A stretch of 64,000 bases of DNA from Sphingomonas spermidinifaciens (GCF_002351485.1 NZ_NWMW01000001.1:1488001-1552000), one strand, 5' to 3'; shown: positions 51,783-60,875, counted from the first letter of the stretch. Notes: generated by a model from the sequence alone, not told the origin. A program made the numbers and translations.

Positions 51783-53017
51783 CAGATCCGCACCCCCTCC
51801 GCCGCGCCCCAGCTGCGCCGCCAGCCGGCCTTGACCAGCGTCAGCCCGGCCAGTGCGACCACCGCAAGCCCGGCAAAGATGAGGAAGCCCGACGCGAAGC
51901 TGCCCGTCCACTGCTTGGCGAGGCCGAGGGAGGAGGCGAGATAGAAGCCGCCCACCCCGCCCGCCATGCCGACGAGGCCGGCCATCACGCCGATCTCGGC
52001 GCTGAAACGCTGCGGCACGAGCTGGAACACTGCGCCATTGCCGGCCCCGAGGGCCAGCATCGCGACCACGAACAGCGTCAGCGCCGCGGCGAAGCTGCCA
52101 GCGAGGGCCACGCCCGCCAGCGCGGCCGCCGCGAGCAGGAACACCCCAGTCAGCGCCTTCACTCCGCCCACGCGGTCGGCCAGCGCGCCGCCCATCGGCC
52201 GCACCAGCGACCCGGCGAACACGCATGCTGCGGTCGCATAGCCCGCCTCGATCGTCGTCAGGGCGAAGCGGTCGGTGAAGTAGATCGGCAGGCTCGCCGC
52301 CAACCCGACGAACCCGCCGAACGTCACCGAATAGAAGCCCATCAGCCACCACGCATCCGCTTGCCGCAGCGGGGCCAGATATTCTGCGAGCCGCTTGGGC
52401 GCCGGCGCGCCGGGCGCATCCTTGGCCATGACCATATATGCCACGAAGACGATCGTCAGCGGAATGCAGGCAAGGCCCAGCACCGCGTTCCAGCCGAACA
52501 GCTTGGCAACGCCCGGCGCGAACAGCGCGGCGAAGACGGTGCCCGAATTGCCCATGCCGGCCAGCCCCATCGCCTTGCCCTGGTGCTCGGGCGGGTACCA
52601 GCGGCTGGCAAGCGGCAGCGCGATCGCGAACGACGCGCCGGAAAAGCCCAGGACCACGCCCAACGCCAGCGTACCCGCGAAGCTGTTGACCCCCAGGACC
52701 CAGGCCGAAAACAGCCCGGCGATGACGATCACCTGGCTGATCGCGCCCGAGCGCTTCGGGCCGATCCGATCGACCAGCAGCCCGTTGACGACGCGCAGCA
52801 CCGCGCCCGCCAGCGTCGGCACCGCCACCATCAGCCCCTTCTCGGCCGGGGTCAGCGCGAGCGTCTTCGCGATTTCGGGCGCGAGCGGCCCCAGCAGCAC
52901 CCAGACCATGAAGGCGAGGTCGAAATAAAGGAATGCCGCGACCAGCGTGGGCACATGCCCGCTCCGCCAGAAGCCGCTCTTCGTAGTCCCTGTGTCTTCC
53001 CAATATGCCGTCGCCAT
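51782..53017 (-). CDS. MFS nitrate/nitrite transporter (NarK/NasA type)
   Basis: A 411-residue inner-membrane transporter with twelve helices. Nitrate-signature-like glycine-rich helices are present: GFSGASFAIALPLASRWYPP, GLAGMGNSGTVFAALFAPG and MAGLVGMAGGVGGFYLASS, together with the substrate-binding arginine regions AVLRVVNGLLVDRIGPKR and SLVRPMGGALADR. It is the first gene after the leader terminator and would import nitrate for NasA. Gene names narK, nasA and nrtP are used for such proteins in different species, so no symbol is given. Confidence 0.9.
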   Translation of the reverse strand: MATAYWEDTGTTKSGFWRSGHVPTLVAAFLYFDLAFMVWVLLGPLAPEIAKTLALTPAEKGLMVAVPTLAGAVLRVVNGLLVDRIGPKRSGAISQVIVIAGLFSAWVLGVNSFAGTLALGVVLGFSGASFAIALPLASRWYPPEHQGKAMGLAGMGNSGTVFAALFAPGVAKLFGWNAVLGLACIPLTIVFVAYMVMAKDAPGAPAPKRLAEYLAPLRQADAWWLMGFYSVTFGGFVGLAASLPIYFTDRFALTTIEAGYATAACVFAGSLVRPMGGALADRVGGVKALTGVFLLAAAALAGVALAGSFAAALTLFVVAMLALGAGNGAVFQLVPQRFSAEIGVMAGLVGMAGGVGGFYLASSLGLAKQWTGSFASGFLIFAGLAVVALAGLTLVKAGWRRSWGAAEGVRI

Positions 53018-53048
53018 CGCCCGTCCCCTCGGCTCAGCTCCAAAAACG

Positions 53049-53095
53049 AAAAAAGCCGCCGGGACGGCGACCCTGTTCGGGTGCGTCCTGGCGGC
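53049..53095 (-). terminator. leader terminator in front of the nitrate operon
   Basis: Read on the minus strand, GCCGCC (53090-53095) pairs with GGCGGC (53055-53060), extended inward by GGACG/CGTCC, and is followed by six T residues (the A run at 53049-53054). It precedes the transporter start by about 30 bases and would stop transcription unless NasT binds the upstream hairpins. Confidence 0.85.
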
Positions 53096-53141
53096 TTCGT
53101 TGCCCTATCGGATGCCGGCGGCGCCGGCTTCCGTCAGCTTG

Positions 53142-53201
53142 GCCTCCCCCGCGCTGGAGAGGCGTGTCGCTGCTATCTCGCGCCCGGCATCCTTGCCGAG
53201 C
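53142..53201 (-). promoter_or_regulatory. ANTAR-responsive two-hairpin leader RNA of the nas operon
   Basis: On the minus strand two hairpins with six-base loops stand in series. P1 (53182-53201) has stem GCTCGGC/GCCGGGC and loop AAGGAT; P2 (53142-53163) has stem GCCTCTCC/GGGGAGGC and loop AGCGCG. Both loops carry A at position 1 and G at position 4, the recognised signature for ANTAR-domain antiterminators. The linker is 18 bases. The terminator lies downstream and nasT/nasS upstream. When nitrate releases NasT from NasS, NasT would bind here and allow read-through. Confidence 0.82.
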
Positions 53202-53273
53202 GAACAATAAGCTGCATGATTCGCGGGCGCGGTGCAAGCGCTTTTCGCAGTTGCAGCATGTGCAACCGCAGAG

Positions 53274-54470
53274 TCACGGCAACCCGGCGAGATAGGCAGG
53301 GATGTCGTCGGGATCGAAGGCGCGCCCGTCGAAGAAGCGGTCGTTGCCGAGCACCAGCCGCCCCTGCGTCGAACCCGCGCCGATCGGTTCGCCGAGTGCC
53401 CCTTCAAGCTTCGACGATGCACCCGGCAGCACCGCGCCCGATCCGGCGAGCGCCGCGCGGTAGAGATCGGGCCGGAACGTCGCCGCCGCGATCGCCGCAT
53501 CGCCCGCATCATAGCCGCGCCCGTCCCAGCGCGTCATCTGCGCGTAAAGCCATGCTGCCTGGCTACGCCATGGGAAGTTCGCCGCCTCCCGATATTGGAA
53601 CATGAAGTCGGGATAGTGGACGGGCTCCCCGCCCCGGACGAGGCGGATGCGGTCGGTAATCGCGCGCAGGATCGCGTCGGCGGGTGCATCAAGATAGGCG
53701 GGACGCGCGAGGATCGCCGCGCTTCCTTCGGCCGTGTCGGGCCGCACGAAGTGCGCCGCGGCGGCGTGGAGCGCCCGAATCAGGCGCTGCGTCGCGTCCC
53801 CGCGATCGGCGGCGACATCGGCGCGCATCGCCAGCACCTTCTCGACGCCGCGGCGCCAGATCTGCGCTGTCGCCAGCGCGATGCGGCCGACGCCGCGATC
53901 GACCGCGATCGAGTTCCACGGCTCGCCGACGCAGATACCGTCGACCTCGCCGCTCGCCAGCGCATCGGCGGCGAAGGGCGGACTAGTGACGACAATCTCT
54001 ACATCGGTGTCGGGGCGGATGCCGACTCCCGCCAGCCAGTAGCGGAGCATGTAGTTGTGGCTGGAATAGCGGTGAACGACGCCGAAGCGCAGCTTGCGGG
54101 CCATCGCGGTCGCCCTCAGCGCCGCGCCGACCGCATGCGGCTCGCCCAGCATCTCGCCCAGCCCGCACGCCTTGCCCAGCGCGGCCGAGAAGGTGATCGC
54201 GTTGCCGTTGAGCCCCAGCACGAACGGTACCGCCATCGCCATCGCCGGTCCCGTCCTTCCCAGCGCGGTCGCGATGGCGAGCGGCGCGACCATGTGCGCG
54301 GCGTCGGTATGGCCATAGATCAGCCGGTCGCGCACCGTCGCCCAGGTGACGTCGCGCACCAGCTCGATCGCCAGCCCCTCGGCCTCGGCAAAGCCCAGCT
54401 CGTGCGCCAGGATCGGCAGCGCCGCATCGACCAACGGCAGGAAGCCGACGCGCAGACGCTCGGTGCTCAT
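53274..54470 (-). CDS. nasS: nitrate sensor NasS (NrtA/CmpA-like, cytoplasmic)
   Basis: A 398-residue protein of the NrtA/CmpA substrate-binding family without a signal peptide, so it acts in the cytoplasm. Typical blocks are RLRVGFLPLVDAALPILAHE, YGHTDAAHMVAPLAIATALG, FGVVHRYSSHNYMLRYWLAG and SGEVDGICVGEPWNSIAVDR. NasS binds nitrate or nitrite and in their absence holds the antiterminator NasT. It overlaps nasT by four bases, which supports stoichiometric production. Confidence 0.92.
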   Translation of the reverse strand: MSTERLRVGFLPLVDAALPILAHELGFAEAEGLAIELVRDVTWATVRDRLIYGHTDAAHMVAPLAIATALGRTGPAMAMAVPFVLGLNGNAITFSAALGKACGLGEMLGEPHAVGAALRATAMARKLRFGVVHRYSSHNYMLRYWLAGVGIRPDTDVEIVVTSPPFAADALASGEVDGICVGEPWNSIAVDRGVGRIALATAQIWRRGVEKVLAMRADVAADRGDATQRLIRALHAAAAHFVRPDTAEGSAAILARPAYLDAPADAILRAITDRIRLVRGGEPVHYPDFMFQYREAANFPWRSQAAWLYAQMTRWDGRGYDAGDAAIAAATFRPDLYRAALAGSGAVLPGASSKLEGALGEPIGAGSTQGRLVLGNDRFFDGRAFDPDDIPAYLAGLP

Positions 54471-55048
54471 GGCAGGTCTCCCATCAGCGCGTCGCTGGTG
54501 ACGATCGCCTCCGCCACCTCGGCGATGCGGCGGTTGGATTGCATCGCGTGACGGCGCAGCAGCGCATAGGCCGCGGGCTCGTCGATACCGCGGCGGCGCA
54601 TCAGGATCGCCTTGGCACGGTCGATCGTCTGCCGGTCGGCCAGCGCCGTCCTCGCCTCGGCAAGCTCGGCCTGAAGGCGCGAAAAGGCTTGGAAACGCCG
54701 TATCGCGACGTCGAGCACGGGCTTGATCCGTTGTCGCGCCAACCCGTCGACGACATAGGCGGAGACGCCCGCATCGACCGCGGCCAGCGCGCTCTCGGCA
54801 TCCGACTGATCGACGAACATCGCGATTGGACGGCCCAGCGCGCGCGACATGGCGAAAAAGTCCTCGAGCTGGTCACGGCTGGGATTTTCGAGGTTGATGA
54901 GCACGACCTCGGGCGCGCACGCCTCGATCTGGCGGACCAGCGGGCCGGCGGGATCGAGCACCACCTGATCGTCGAGCCCGGCGTCGCGCAGCCCCTCGGC
55001 AATGATCGCCGCGCGCGTCGTGCTGGTATCGATGATCGCGATTCTCAC
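54467..55048 (-). CDS. nasT: antiterminator NasT (receiver-like plus ANTAR domain)
   Basis: A 193-residue RNA-binding regulator. Residues 1-120 form a pseudo-receiver (RIAIIDTSTTRAAIIAEGLR, VVLINLENPSRDQLEDFF); the usual phosphoacceptor aspartate is not seen, consistent with control by NasS rather than phosphorylation. The C-terminal ANTAR domain is DRQTIDRAKAILMRRRGIDE with PAAYALLRRHAMQSNRRIAE. GTG at 55048 is preferred because VRIAIIDTS matches the family N terminus; an ATG at 55081 would add eleven residues. Confidence 0.92.
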   Translation of the reverse strand: MRIAIIDTSTTRAAIIAEGLRDAGLDDQVVLDPAGPLVRQIEACAPEVVLINLENPSRDQLEDFFAMSRALGRPIAMFVDQSDAESALAAVDAGVSAYVVDGLARQRIKPVLDVAIRRFQAFSRLQAELAEARTALADRQTIDRAKAILMRRRGIDEPAAYALLRRHAMQSNRRIAEVAEAIVTSDALMGDLP

Positions 55049-55136
55049 GCGCCACGGGCTACAGGCTGCGCGAGGCGGCATCCAGTCCCGGATTCGCGAC
55101 CGGCATGCCTGCCCGCACCGTCGGCGCGCCTCGATC

Positions 55137-56813
55137 TCAGATCGCGCCGGCCTTCATCTGGCGAACCGCATGGTCCGCCGCGCGCGCGGTCATCGCCATG
55201 AAGGTGAGCGACGGATTGACGCACGACACCGACGCCATCATCGCGCCGTCGGTGACGTAGAGGTTGGGCGCGTCGTGCGCCTGGTTCCAGCCGTTGAGCA
55301 CCGAGCTGTTCGGATCGCGGCCCATGCGCGCGCCGCCCATCTCGTGGATCGCTTCGCCGGGAATATGCGTGCCGCGGTTGCTGGTGACGTTGGTGAGGCC
55401 CGCTTGCCTGAGCATCAGTTCGCCCTGTGCCTGGGCATCGTCCATCATTCTGATCTCGTTCTCGCGAAAGGTGACGTCGAAGCGCAGGAGCGGCATGCCA
55501 CGGCTGTCGGTCTTGTCGAAATTCAGCATCACGCGATTGTCTTCGTAGGGAAGGCACTCGCCGAACGCGCTCATGTTGAAGCGCCAGCCGCCGTACTGGC
55601 GCATCCCGTGCTTCATCGACGCGCCAAAGCCCTGCGGCACCGGCTGCCGCCGGCTCGCCCCGCCCTGATAACCATAGCCGCGCTTGAACGGCAGCTCCTC
55701 GGGCTGGAGATTGCGGAAACGGGGAACGTAAACGCCGCCCGGCCGCCGGCCATATTCGACGAACTCGGTCATGCCGGGGACGTCGCCGCCAACATTCACC
55801 TTGAAGATATGATCCATTACCGCGCTGCCGAGCGCGCCGTTCGAATGGAACCAGCTCCGTTCGCTCCCCTCGGGCCGCGAATTGAGGAGCACGTGGAGCG
55901 ATCCCATCGCGGAGGCGCAGAGGAACACCATCCGCGCCTCGACCACCTCGGCCGCGCCGCTGTTTGCGTTGACGAGGCGGACGCCGGTGACGCGCTTTTT
56001 CGCGGGGTCATAGACGACGTTGGTCGCCCAGGTATCTGCGCGCAGCGTCAGCCGCCCGGTCGCGCGTGCGGCGGGCAGCGTCACCGCCTGGGTCGAGAAA
56101 TAGGCGCCGAAGCTGCACCCGCGGTCGCACTGCGCGCGCTTCTGGCAGCGCGAGCGGTTCTGCTCGGGCTTGTCCTCGGTGATGTTGGAGAGGCGCGCGT
56201 TGATGAGCTTGCGGCCCGGGAACTCGGCCTCCAGCCGCTCCTTCAGCCACTTCTCCGCGACGTTCATCGGGAAGGGCGGCATGAACTCGCTGTCGGGCAG
56301 ATAGTCGAGATTCTCGCGCCCGCCCGACACGCCGATATATTTCTCGACATAGCTGTACCAGGGCGCGACGTCGTCATAGCGGATCGGCCAGTCGGTGCCG
56401 ATCCCCTCGCGCTTGTTCGCCTCGAAATCGGTCGGCGCCCAGCGGAAGCTCCAGCGGCCCCAGGTGAGCGACTTCCCGCCGACCACCCCGCCGCGCACCC
56501 AGTGGAACGGGTTGGGCGCGTCGAAGTCGTAGGGGTTGAGGCGGTCGTTGGTGAAGAAGGGCTGGTTGGCGGGCTGCACCCAAAAATTCAGGCCCTTGTA
56601 ATCGCTCTTGGTGAACGCCGCCGGCATCCGGTTGCGCGCGGGGATCTCGAAGGCGGGCTTGCCGTCATAGGGATAGTCCTCCCCATGCTCGACCATCCGG
56701 CCGCGGTCGACCATCAGGACGCGCAATCCCTTTTCGGTGAGCTCCTTGGCGGCCCAGCCGCCGCTCACGCCCGAGCCGATGACGATTGCGTCGAAGCGAT
56801 CCGTTGCTGCCAT
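55137..56813 (-). CDS. GMC family FAD-dependent oxidoreductase
   Basis: A 558-residue enzyme with FAD-binding GSGVSGGWAAKELTEKG near the N terminus, the GMC block HWVRGGVVGGKSLTWGRWSF, a Cys-rich segment CQKRAQCDRGCSFGAYF, and the C-terminal catalytic part with H in GEAIHEMGGARMGRDP and N in VSCVNPSLTFMAM. It belongs to the gluconate/glucoside 3-dehydrogenase-like group that oxidises sugars or polyols. No signal peptide is present; it is probably carried to the periplasm with the Tat-exported partner encoded 35 bases upstream. No cytochrome c subunit gene is present, so its electron acceptor is unclear. Confidence 0.9.
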   Translation of the reverse strand: MAATDRFDAIVIGSGVSGGWAAKELTEKGLRVLMVDRGRMVEHGEDYPYDGKPAFEIPARNRMPAAFTKSDYKGLNFWVQPANQPFFTNDRLNPYDFDAPNPFHWVRGGVVGGKSLTWGRWSFRWAPTDFEANKREGIGTDWPIRYDDVAPWYSYVEKYIGVSGGRENLDYLPDSEFMPPFPMNVAEKWLKERLEAEFPGRKLINARLSNITEDKPEQNRSRCQKRAQCDRGCSFGAYFSTQAVTLPAARATGRLTLRADTWATNVVYDPAKKRVTGVRLVNANSGAAEVVEARMVFLCASAMGSLHVLLNSRPEGSERSWFHSNGALGSAVMDHIFKVNVGGDVPGMTEFVEYGRRPGGVYVPRFRNLQPEELPFKRGYGYQGGASRRQPVPQGFGASMKHGMRQYGGWRFNMSAFGECLPYEDNRVMLNFDKTDSRGMPLLRFDVTFRENEIRMMDDAQAQGELMLRQAGLTNVTSNRGTHIPGEAIHEMGGARMGRDPNSSVLNGWNQAHDAPNLYVTDGAMMASVSCVNPSLTFMAMTARAADHAVRQMKAGAI

Positions 56814-56848
56814 GATGTCTGCCTGTCGAAATCGGAAGTGAAGAGCGG

Positions 56849-57436
56849 TCAGGCGGAGAAGATCCGCGGGACTTTCGAGGCCGGATAGGCGCCGTCATAG
56901 TCACCGGGGACGGGCAGGTAGGTCCGTTCCTGCATGATCCCGACTTCGGAGGTGAAGTAGCCGGTGACGACGAGCTGGCGGAACGCCTCGAAGAACCTGG
57001 CGCCGCCCGGCAGCTGGTCGTTCATCGCCAGCGTCAGGAGCGCATCCTGCTGCGCCGACGAGGCCTTTAGCGCGGGCTTCCTGAAGTCGGCCATGCTGCG
57101 CGCGTCGAGCGCGGCAAGCCCGCCAAGGATGAGGTCGCGATCGTCGTTGATCGCCCAGTCGCCCATCATGTGCTCGATATAGTCGGGCACGCCCGCGGCG
57201 ATCGCGCCCGGCGTGTCGGTGGTCGGCATCACCCGCTCGCTGAGTGCGGCAACGAGCGCGCGCTGCGCAGGGGTGAAGACGACCGCGGGCTTGCCGGTGT
57301 TGATCTTCGGGACCGGCTCGTACCCGGCAGCACGCGCGAGCGGCGCGAACAGGCTTGCGCCGAAGACGCCGGCGATGCCGGCAAGTGCGGTACGCCGGTC
57401 GATCGACCAGCCGCTCGATGCCTCGATCCCCGTCAT
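56849..57436 (-). CDS. gluconate 2-dehydrogenase subunit 3-like protein with Tat signal
   Basis: A 195-residue protein starting with a twin-arginine signal (SIDRRTALAGIAGVFGASLF). The mature part matches the gluconate 2-dehydrogenase subunit 3 family (FTPAQRALVAALSERVMPTT, then PGAIAAGVPDYIEHMMGDW, and FFEAFRQLVVTGYFTSEVG). It forms a complex with the GMC enzyme and supplies the export signal. The pair is a separate operon on the minus strand. Confidence 0.9.
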   Translation of the reverse strand: MTGIEASSGWSIDRRTALAGIAGVFGASLFAPLARAAGYEPVPKINTGKPAVVFTPAQRALVAALSERVMPTTDTPGAIAAGVPDYIEHMMGDWAINDDRDLILGGLAALDARSMADFRKPALKASSAQQDALLTLAMNDQLPGGARFFEAFRQLVVTGYFTSEVGIMQERTYLPVPGDYDGAYPASKVPRIFSA

Positions 57437-57535
57437 GCCGGCACGCCCGGCCGATCGCTGTGCCCCATGGCCCTCTCCTCTATCGGAATCGTATAGGATC
57501 GCCGGGCGCCTGTCGACTGCCTTGTCACCGCCACT

Positions 57536-58387
57536 ATGGCTTCACCGCTTGACGCGCGCAACACACCCCGGCACGTCCGGCGCATGGCATTGAGACCCGC
57601 CCGCGCGCCGAGGCGCCCCCGCCGCTCCGAATGGCAGGAAACGCTGATCTTCCTCGTCAAGCTGGTGGCGATCGTGTTCGTCGTGCGTAGCTTCCTCGTC
57701 TCGCCCTTCGTCATCCCGTCGGGGTCGATGCTGCCGCGGACGCTGATCGGCGACTATCTGTTCGTGACCAAGTGGAACTACGGCTATTCGCGCCACTCGC
57801 TGCCGTTCAGCCTGCCGCTGATCCCCGGCCGCATCTTCGCCTCGACACCCGCGCGCGGCGACGTCGTCGTATTCAAGGCACCGCCGACCAGCGACGAGGA
57901 CTGGATCAAGCGCGTCATCGGTCTGCCCGGCGACACCATTCAGATGCGCGGCGGCACGCTGTTCCTCAACGGCCGCGCGGTGCCGAAGCAGCGTGTTGCC
58001 GACTTCGTGCTGCCGGTCAGTCCCAACAGCCCGTGCGATCCCTATTTTCGCGACCGCGCGGCCGACGGCACGCCGATCTGCCGCTATCCGCAGTTTGAGG
58101 AAACGCTGCCCGGCGGCGTCCGCTATAGAATCCTCGACCAAGGCTTCAGCGTCGGCGACGATACCGGCATCTACCGCGTGCCCGCGGGCCACGTCTTCAT
58201 GATGGGCGACAATCGCGACGATTCGAAGGACAGCCGCTTCCCCGATTCGATCGGCTATGTCCCGATGACCAATCTGGAGGGCAAAGCGGTCGTCAACTTC
58301 TGGTCGACGGACGGCAATGCCGCGTGGCTCAAGCCATGGACCTGGCCCGGCGCCACGCGCTGGGGCCGGATCGGCGAGCTTTACTGA
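57536..58387 (+). CDS. lepB: signal peptidase I
   Basis: A 283-residue inner-membrane serine protease. A single N-terminal membrane helix (TLIFLVKLVAIVFVVRSFL) leads to the catalytic serine S64 in IPSGSMLPRTLIGDYLF and the general base K125 in DEDWIKRVIGLPGD. The conserved box E is MGDNRDDSKDSR. It removes signal peptides from secreted proteins. The start at 57536 is uncertain; an in-frame ATG at 57584 would give a shorter cytoplasmic tail. It is followed four bases later by rnc, the classical lepB-rnc pair. Confidence 0.95.
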   Translation: MASPLDARNTPRHVRRMALRPARAPRRPRRSEWQETLIFLVKLVAIVFVVRSFLVSPFVIPSGSMLPRTLIGDYLFVTKWNYGYSRHSLPFSLPLIPGRIFASTPARGDVVVFKAPPTSDEDWIKRVIGLPGDTIQMRGGTLFLNGRAVPKQRVADFVLPVSPNSPCDPYFRDRAADGTPICRYPQFEETLPGGVRYRILDQGFSVGDDTGIYRVPAGHVFMMGDNRDDSKDSRFPDSIGYVPMTNLEGKAVVNFWSTDGNAAWLKPWTWPGATRWGRIGELY

Positions 58388-58391
58388 CGCC

Positions 58392-59057
58392 ATGTCGCAG
58401 CTCGAGGATTGGCTGACGGCGACGTTCGGCAGGGTCGAGACGCCCGAGCGCTTCGCCCGCGCGCTGACGCATGGCAGCCAGGCGGCGGAGAATTACGAGC
58501 GGCTCGAATATCTGGGCGACCGGGTGCTGGGCCTCGCTGTCGCCGAGTGGCTCTATTCACGCTATCCGGGCGAGCCCGAGGGCAAGCTGTCGCGCCGCCT
58601 CAATGCACTCGTCACCGGGCCGGTCTGCGCCGATGTCGCGCGGTCGATCGGCGTCGCGCAGCACCTGCGGCTCGGCAAGCAGGCGCGCGAAGACGGCGCG
58701 GCGCAGAGCGACAATGTGCTGGGCGACGTGATGGAGGCGCTGATCGGCGCGCTGTTCCTCGAGCGCGGGTTCGACCGGACGGCGGCGTTCGTGCGCGAGG
58801 CCTGGGGGTCGCGCATCGACGCCCAGGGGGCGGCACCGCGGCATCCGAAGTCGGCGCTGCAGGAATGGGCGGCCGCCAACCAGCGCCGCGCGCCCGAATA
58901 TGCGATCGTCGACCGCTCGGGCCCGCACCACGCGCCGCGGTTCAAGGTGTCGGTGAAGCTCGGCAGCTTCGCCAGTGCCGAGGGCGAGGGCGCGTCGAAG
59001 CAGGAGGCGGAGACCGCGGCGGCGGCGGCGCTGCTGGCCGAGCTAGAGGGGCGATAG
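58392..59057 (+). CDS. rnc: ribonuclease III
   Basis: A 221-residue double-strand-specific endoribonuclease. The signature is ERLEYLGDRVLG (E39 and D43), the second metal site D112/E115 in GDVMEALIGALFLERGF, and the C-terminal dsRNA-binding domain spans about 150-221 (HPKSALQEWAAANQRRAPEY, then EGASKQEAETAAAAALL). It processes rRNA precursors. The usual next gene, era, is not here; a hairpin region and the convergent pgk follow. Confidence 0.96.
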   Translation: MSQLEDWLTATFGRVETPERFARALTHGSQAAENYERLEYLGDRVLGLAVAEWLYSRYPGEPEGKLSRRLNALVTGPVCADVARSIGVAQHLRLGKQAREDGAAQSDNVLGDVMEALIGALFLERGFDRTAAFVREAWGSRIDAQGAAPRHPKSALQEWAAANQRRAPEYAIVDRSGPHHAPRFKVSVKLGSFASAEGEGASKQEAETAAAAALLAELEGR

Positions 59058-59063
59058 CCCCTA

Positions 59064-59181
59064 CCCGTTCGGGCTGAGCCTGCTGAAGCCCTGCCCTTCT
59101 TCCGAAGAAGGACGGCCTCCTTCGACCGCCCGCCTGCGGCAGTCGCTCAGAAAAGGCTTCGACAGGCTCAGGGCGAGCGGG
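59064..59181. repeat. imperfect inverted repeat between convergent rnc and pgk
   Basis: Outer arms at 59064-59090 and 59155-59181 pair with a few mismatches around the core CTGAGCCTG...GAAGCC. An inner perfect hairpin CCTTCTT-CCG-AAGAAGG lies at 59095-59111. Elements of this design recur in sphingomonad intergenic regions, as far as I recall. It probably ends both transcripts. Confidence 0.7.
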
Positions 59182-59197
59182 TGTGAACGGTCGGTTC

Positions 59198-60391
59198 TTA
59201 CGCCGACAGCGCCGCCACGCCGGGCAGTTCCTTGCCCTCCATCCACTCGAGGAACGCGCCGCCGGCGGTCGAGACGAAAGTCATGTCGTCGGCTACGCCC
59301 GCCTGGTTGAGCGCCGCCACGGTATCGCCACCGCCGGCGACCGACACCAGCGACCCCTCGCGCGTGAGCGCCGCCGCGGTGCGGGCGAGCGCCATCGTCG
59401 CGGTGTCGAAGGGCGGCGTCTCGAACGCGCCCAGCGGCCCGTTCCAGACGAGCGTGCGGCACGTCTTGAGCACGTCGCCCAGCGCCTCGGTCGCGGCGGG
59501 GCCGACGTCGAGGATCATCTCGTCGGCGGCGACCTCGTGGACGTTGCAGGTGCGCAGGGACGGCGGGTTGGCGGCGAACTCCTTCGAGACGACCACGTCA
59601 TAGGGGAGGTGGATCGTGCAGCCCGCCTTGTCCGCGGCGTCGAAGATCGCCTCGGCCGTGGGCACCAGATCATGCTCGGCGAGGCTCTTGCCCACATCCA
59701 CCCCGCGCGCGGCGAGGAAGGTGTTGGCCATGCCACCGCCGATGATGAGGTGATCGACCCGGCCGACGAGGTGCTTGAGCACGTCGAGCTTGGTCGAGAC
59801 CTTGGCGCCGCCGACCACCGCGGCGACCGGGTGCTCGGGATTGCCGAGCGCCTTTTCGAGCGCATCGAGTTCGGCCTCCATCTGCCGCCCCGCGAAGGCG
59901 GGGAGCCGGTGCGCCAGCCCCTCGGTCGAGGCATGCGCACGGTGCGCGGCGGAGAAGGCGTCGTTGACGTAGAGGTCGCCGAGCGCGGCGATCATGTCGA
60001 CCACTCCCGCCTCGTTCTTCTCCTCGCCGGCATGAAAACGCGTATTCTCGAGTAGCGCGATATCGCCGGGCTGGAGCATCGCCACCGCGTCGGGCGCCGA
60101 GTCCCAGTCGACGAAACGAACCTCGCGGCCCAGAACCTCGGCGAGCGGCTGCGTCACCAGCGACAGCGAAAGGGTCGGGTCGGGCTGTCCCTTCGGCCGG
60201 CCGAAATGCGCAAGGACGAGGACGATCGCGCCGCGGTCCGAGAGCTCGCTCACCGTCGGCACGGCGGCGCGCAGGCGGGTGTCGTCGCTGACCTTGCCCT
60301 CGGCCATCGGCACGTTGAGGTCCTCGCGAACCAGCACGCGCTTGCCGGTGAGGTCGCCCATGTCGTCGAGCGTCTTGAAGCTGCGTGGCAT
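59198..60391 (-). CDS. pgk: phosphoglycerate kinase
   Basis: A 397-residue glycolytic enzyme interconverting 1,3-bisphosphoglycerate and 3-phosphoglycerate with ADP/ATP. Typical motifs: [60 protein letters not shown] and the nucleotide-binding [13 protein letters not shown]. The ATG at 60391 gives the family-standard length. It lies downstream of gap, separated from it by the MOSC gene. Confidence 0.97.
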   Translation of the reverse strand: MPRSFKTLDDMGDLTGKRVLVREDLNVPMAEGKVSDDTRLRAAVPTVSELSDRGAIVLVLAHFGRPKGQPDPTLSLSLVTQPLAEVLGREVRFVDWDSAPDAVAMLQPGDIALLENTRFHAGEEKNEAGVVDMIAALGDLYVNDAFSAAHRAHASTEGLAHRLPAFAGRQMEAELDALEKALGNPEHPVAAVVGGAKVSTKLDVLKHLVGRVDHLIIGGGMANTFLAARGVDVGKSLAEHDLVPTAEAIFDAADKAGCTIHLPYDVVVSKEFAANPPSLRTCNVHEVAADEMILDVGPAATEALGDVLKTCRTLVWNGPLGAFETPPFDTATMALARTAAALTREGSLVSVAGGGDTVAALNQAGVADDMTFVSTAGGAFLEWMEGKELPGVAALSA

Positions 60392-60402
60392 GTCCGTTTC
60401 CT

Positions 60403-60873
60403 CTATGCTTCGATGATCTCGATTGCGTCGCTGACCGCGATGTCGCCGCCGGCGATCACGCGCGCCAGTGCGCCGCCGCGCCAGTCGGGGGTCAGCGCCG
60501 CCCTCAGGCCCTCGGCGACTTCCTCCATGCGGCTGCACGGATCGCATTCCTGCGTAATCTCGAGCACCACACTGCCGATGCGCAGCCGCGTGCCGGGCAC
60601 CTGCGGCAGGTCCATCCCCTCGACGAGCAGGTTGGCACGGCGGTGCCACCAAGGGAGGCTGTGACCGGTCGCCTGCATCGCCCAGTCCCAATCGCCCGCC
60701 TCGATCAGCGACACCTGCCGCCGCCCGCGCCCGCCGGGCTTCAACGCCCCGCGGAAATCGCCGGCAAGGCCGCCCTCGATGCTGACCGACACCTGGTCGA
60801 CCACCTCGATCGGACCGCGCGAACGGGCGTGGCGGGCGATGCCGGCAAGCCGTCCCGTCACCACGCCCGTCAT
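60403..60873 (-). CDS. MOSC domain protein
   Basis: A 156-residue single-domain MOSC protein ([34 protein letters not shown], then [20 protein letters not shown]). The conserved cysteine in [13 protein letters not shown] is kept; in this superfamily it can bind sulphur or molybdenum cofactor. The substrate is unknown. The gene is inserted between gap (two bases away) and pgk (eleven bases away), so it is co-transcribed with glycolytic genes. Confidence 0.87.
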   Translation of the reverse strand: MTGVVTGRLAGIARHARSRGPIEVVDQVSVSIEGGLAGDFRGALKPGGRGRRQVSLIEAGDWDWAMQATGHSLPWWHRRANLLVEGMDLPQVPGTRLRIGSVVLEITQECDPCSRMEEVAEGLRAALTPDWRGGALARVIAGGDIAVSDAIEIIEA

Positions 60874-60875
60874 GC

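Noticed and set aside
53221..53280. sigma-54 promoter upstream of the nas leader
   Set aside because: A GG...GC pair is present on the minus strand but at the wrong spacing (eleven instead of ten bases). The inverted repeat TTGCA-N5-TGCAA may be a regulator site, but I cannot name the protein.
55002..56888. 628-codon open frame on the plus strand
   Set aside because: It is antisense to the GMC oxidoreductase gene; no recognisable domain.
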